Positions 5,639-5,652 of a stretch of 5,652 bases of DNA are shown piece after piece. This stretch comes from Synergistaceae bacterium (GTDB taxonomy: Bacteria; Synergistota; Synergistia; Synergistales; Aminobacteriaceae), in contig JAFTBA010000070.1 in NCBI GenBank assembly GCA_017458545.1, positions 1 through 5,652 of the forward strand. The letters run 5' to 3'. The notes beneath the pieces are model-generated. The model saw only the letters and a program-made list of their open reading frames with translations, searched no databases and was not told where the DNA came from. Both the position numbers and the translations under genes were made by a program. Position 1 is the stretch's first letter, and each line of letters begins with the position of its first letter.

Positions 5639-5652
5639 AAAATTAGCTTTGA

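Larger units (their letters stand above)
5217..5652. other. divergent intergenic region without a recognisable gene
   Basis: About 430 bases separate the tmcAL start from a plus-strand gene that seems to begin at or past the right edge. The half nearest tmcAL is AT-rich and holds two outward-facing promoter candidates. The rest (about 5330-5630) looks like a transcribed plus-strand leader with hairpins, tiny ORFs and a strong Shine-Dalgarno at its end. A 66-codon minus-strand frame (5459-5259, GTG start) spans both promoters, has no ribosome binding site I can see and no recognisable domain, and is not called. No tRNA, rRNA, CRISPR array or insertion-sequence end was recognised. Confidence 0.6.

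Overview
The window is a bacterial chromosomal segment with two convergent gene groups and a long divergent intergenic region at the right edge. GC looks like the mid-40s percent by eye, and coding strands are purine-rich. The combination of a MurF/MraY pair, a CsaB-type polysaccharide pyruvyl transferase, a DUF5693-like membrane protein and a TmcAL tRNA-modification enzyme fits a bacterium that anchors SLH-domain proteins (S-layer or outer-membrane tether) to a pyruvylated wall polymer. Synergistota is my best guess, with an S-layer-bearing Bacillota lineage as the alternative. This assignment is inference from gene content only.

Left part, plus strand (1-1151): the 3' end of murF, then mraY eight bases later. 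Together they make UDP-MurNAc-pentapeptide and lipid I, the last cytoplasmic and first membrane steps of peptidoglycan precursor synthesis. A hairpin terminator begins at the mraY stop codon, so the usual mraY-murD continuation of the dcw cluster is absent here.

Middle, minus strand (5216 down to 1196): an apparent operon tmcAL - DUF5693-like membrane protein - csaB. It is read from a TATAAT-type promoter near 5250 to the same bidirectional terminator at 1151-1181. TmcAL makes N4-acetylcytidine in the elongator tRNA-Met anticodon. The DUF5693-like protein has one N-terminal membrane anchor, a large domain probably outside the cytoplasm, and about nine C-terminal membrane segments. It overlaps csaB by one base (TGATG), which suggests translational coupling and a shared role in making or placing the pyruvylated polymer. 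Two start sites are revised: csaB should start at 2167 rather than 2260, and tmcAL at the ATG at 5216 rather than the GTG at 5231.

Right part (5217-5652): about 430 bases without a recognisable gene. It holds back-to-back candidate promoters, a TTGCAAAA direct repeat, tiny ORFs, a potentially structured and conformationally ambiguous RNA stretch at 5478-5539, an inverted repeat, and a consensus Shine-Dalgarno at 5632-5638. This looks like the leader of a plus-strand gene starting at or just beyond the window end. I could not match the leader to a known riboswitch class, and it is the least explained part of the window.
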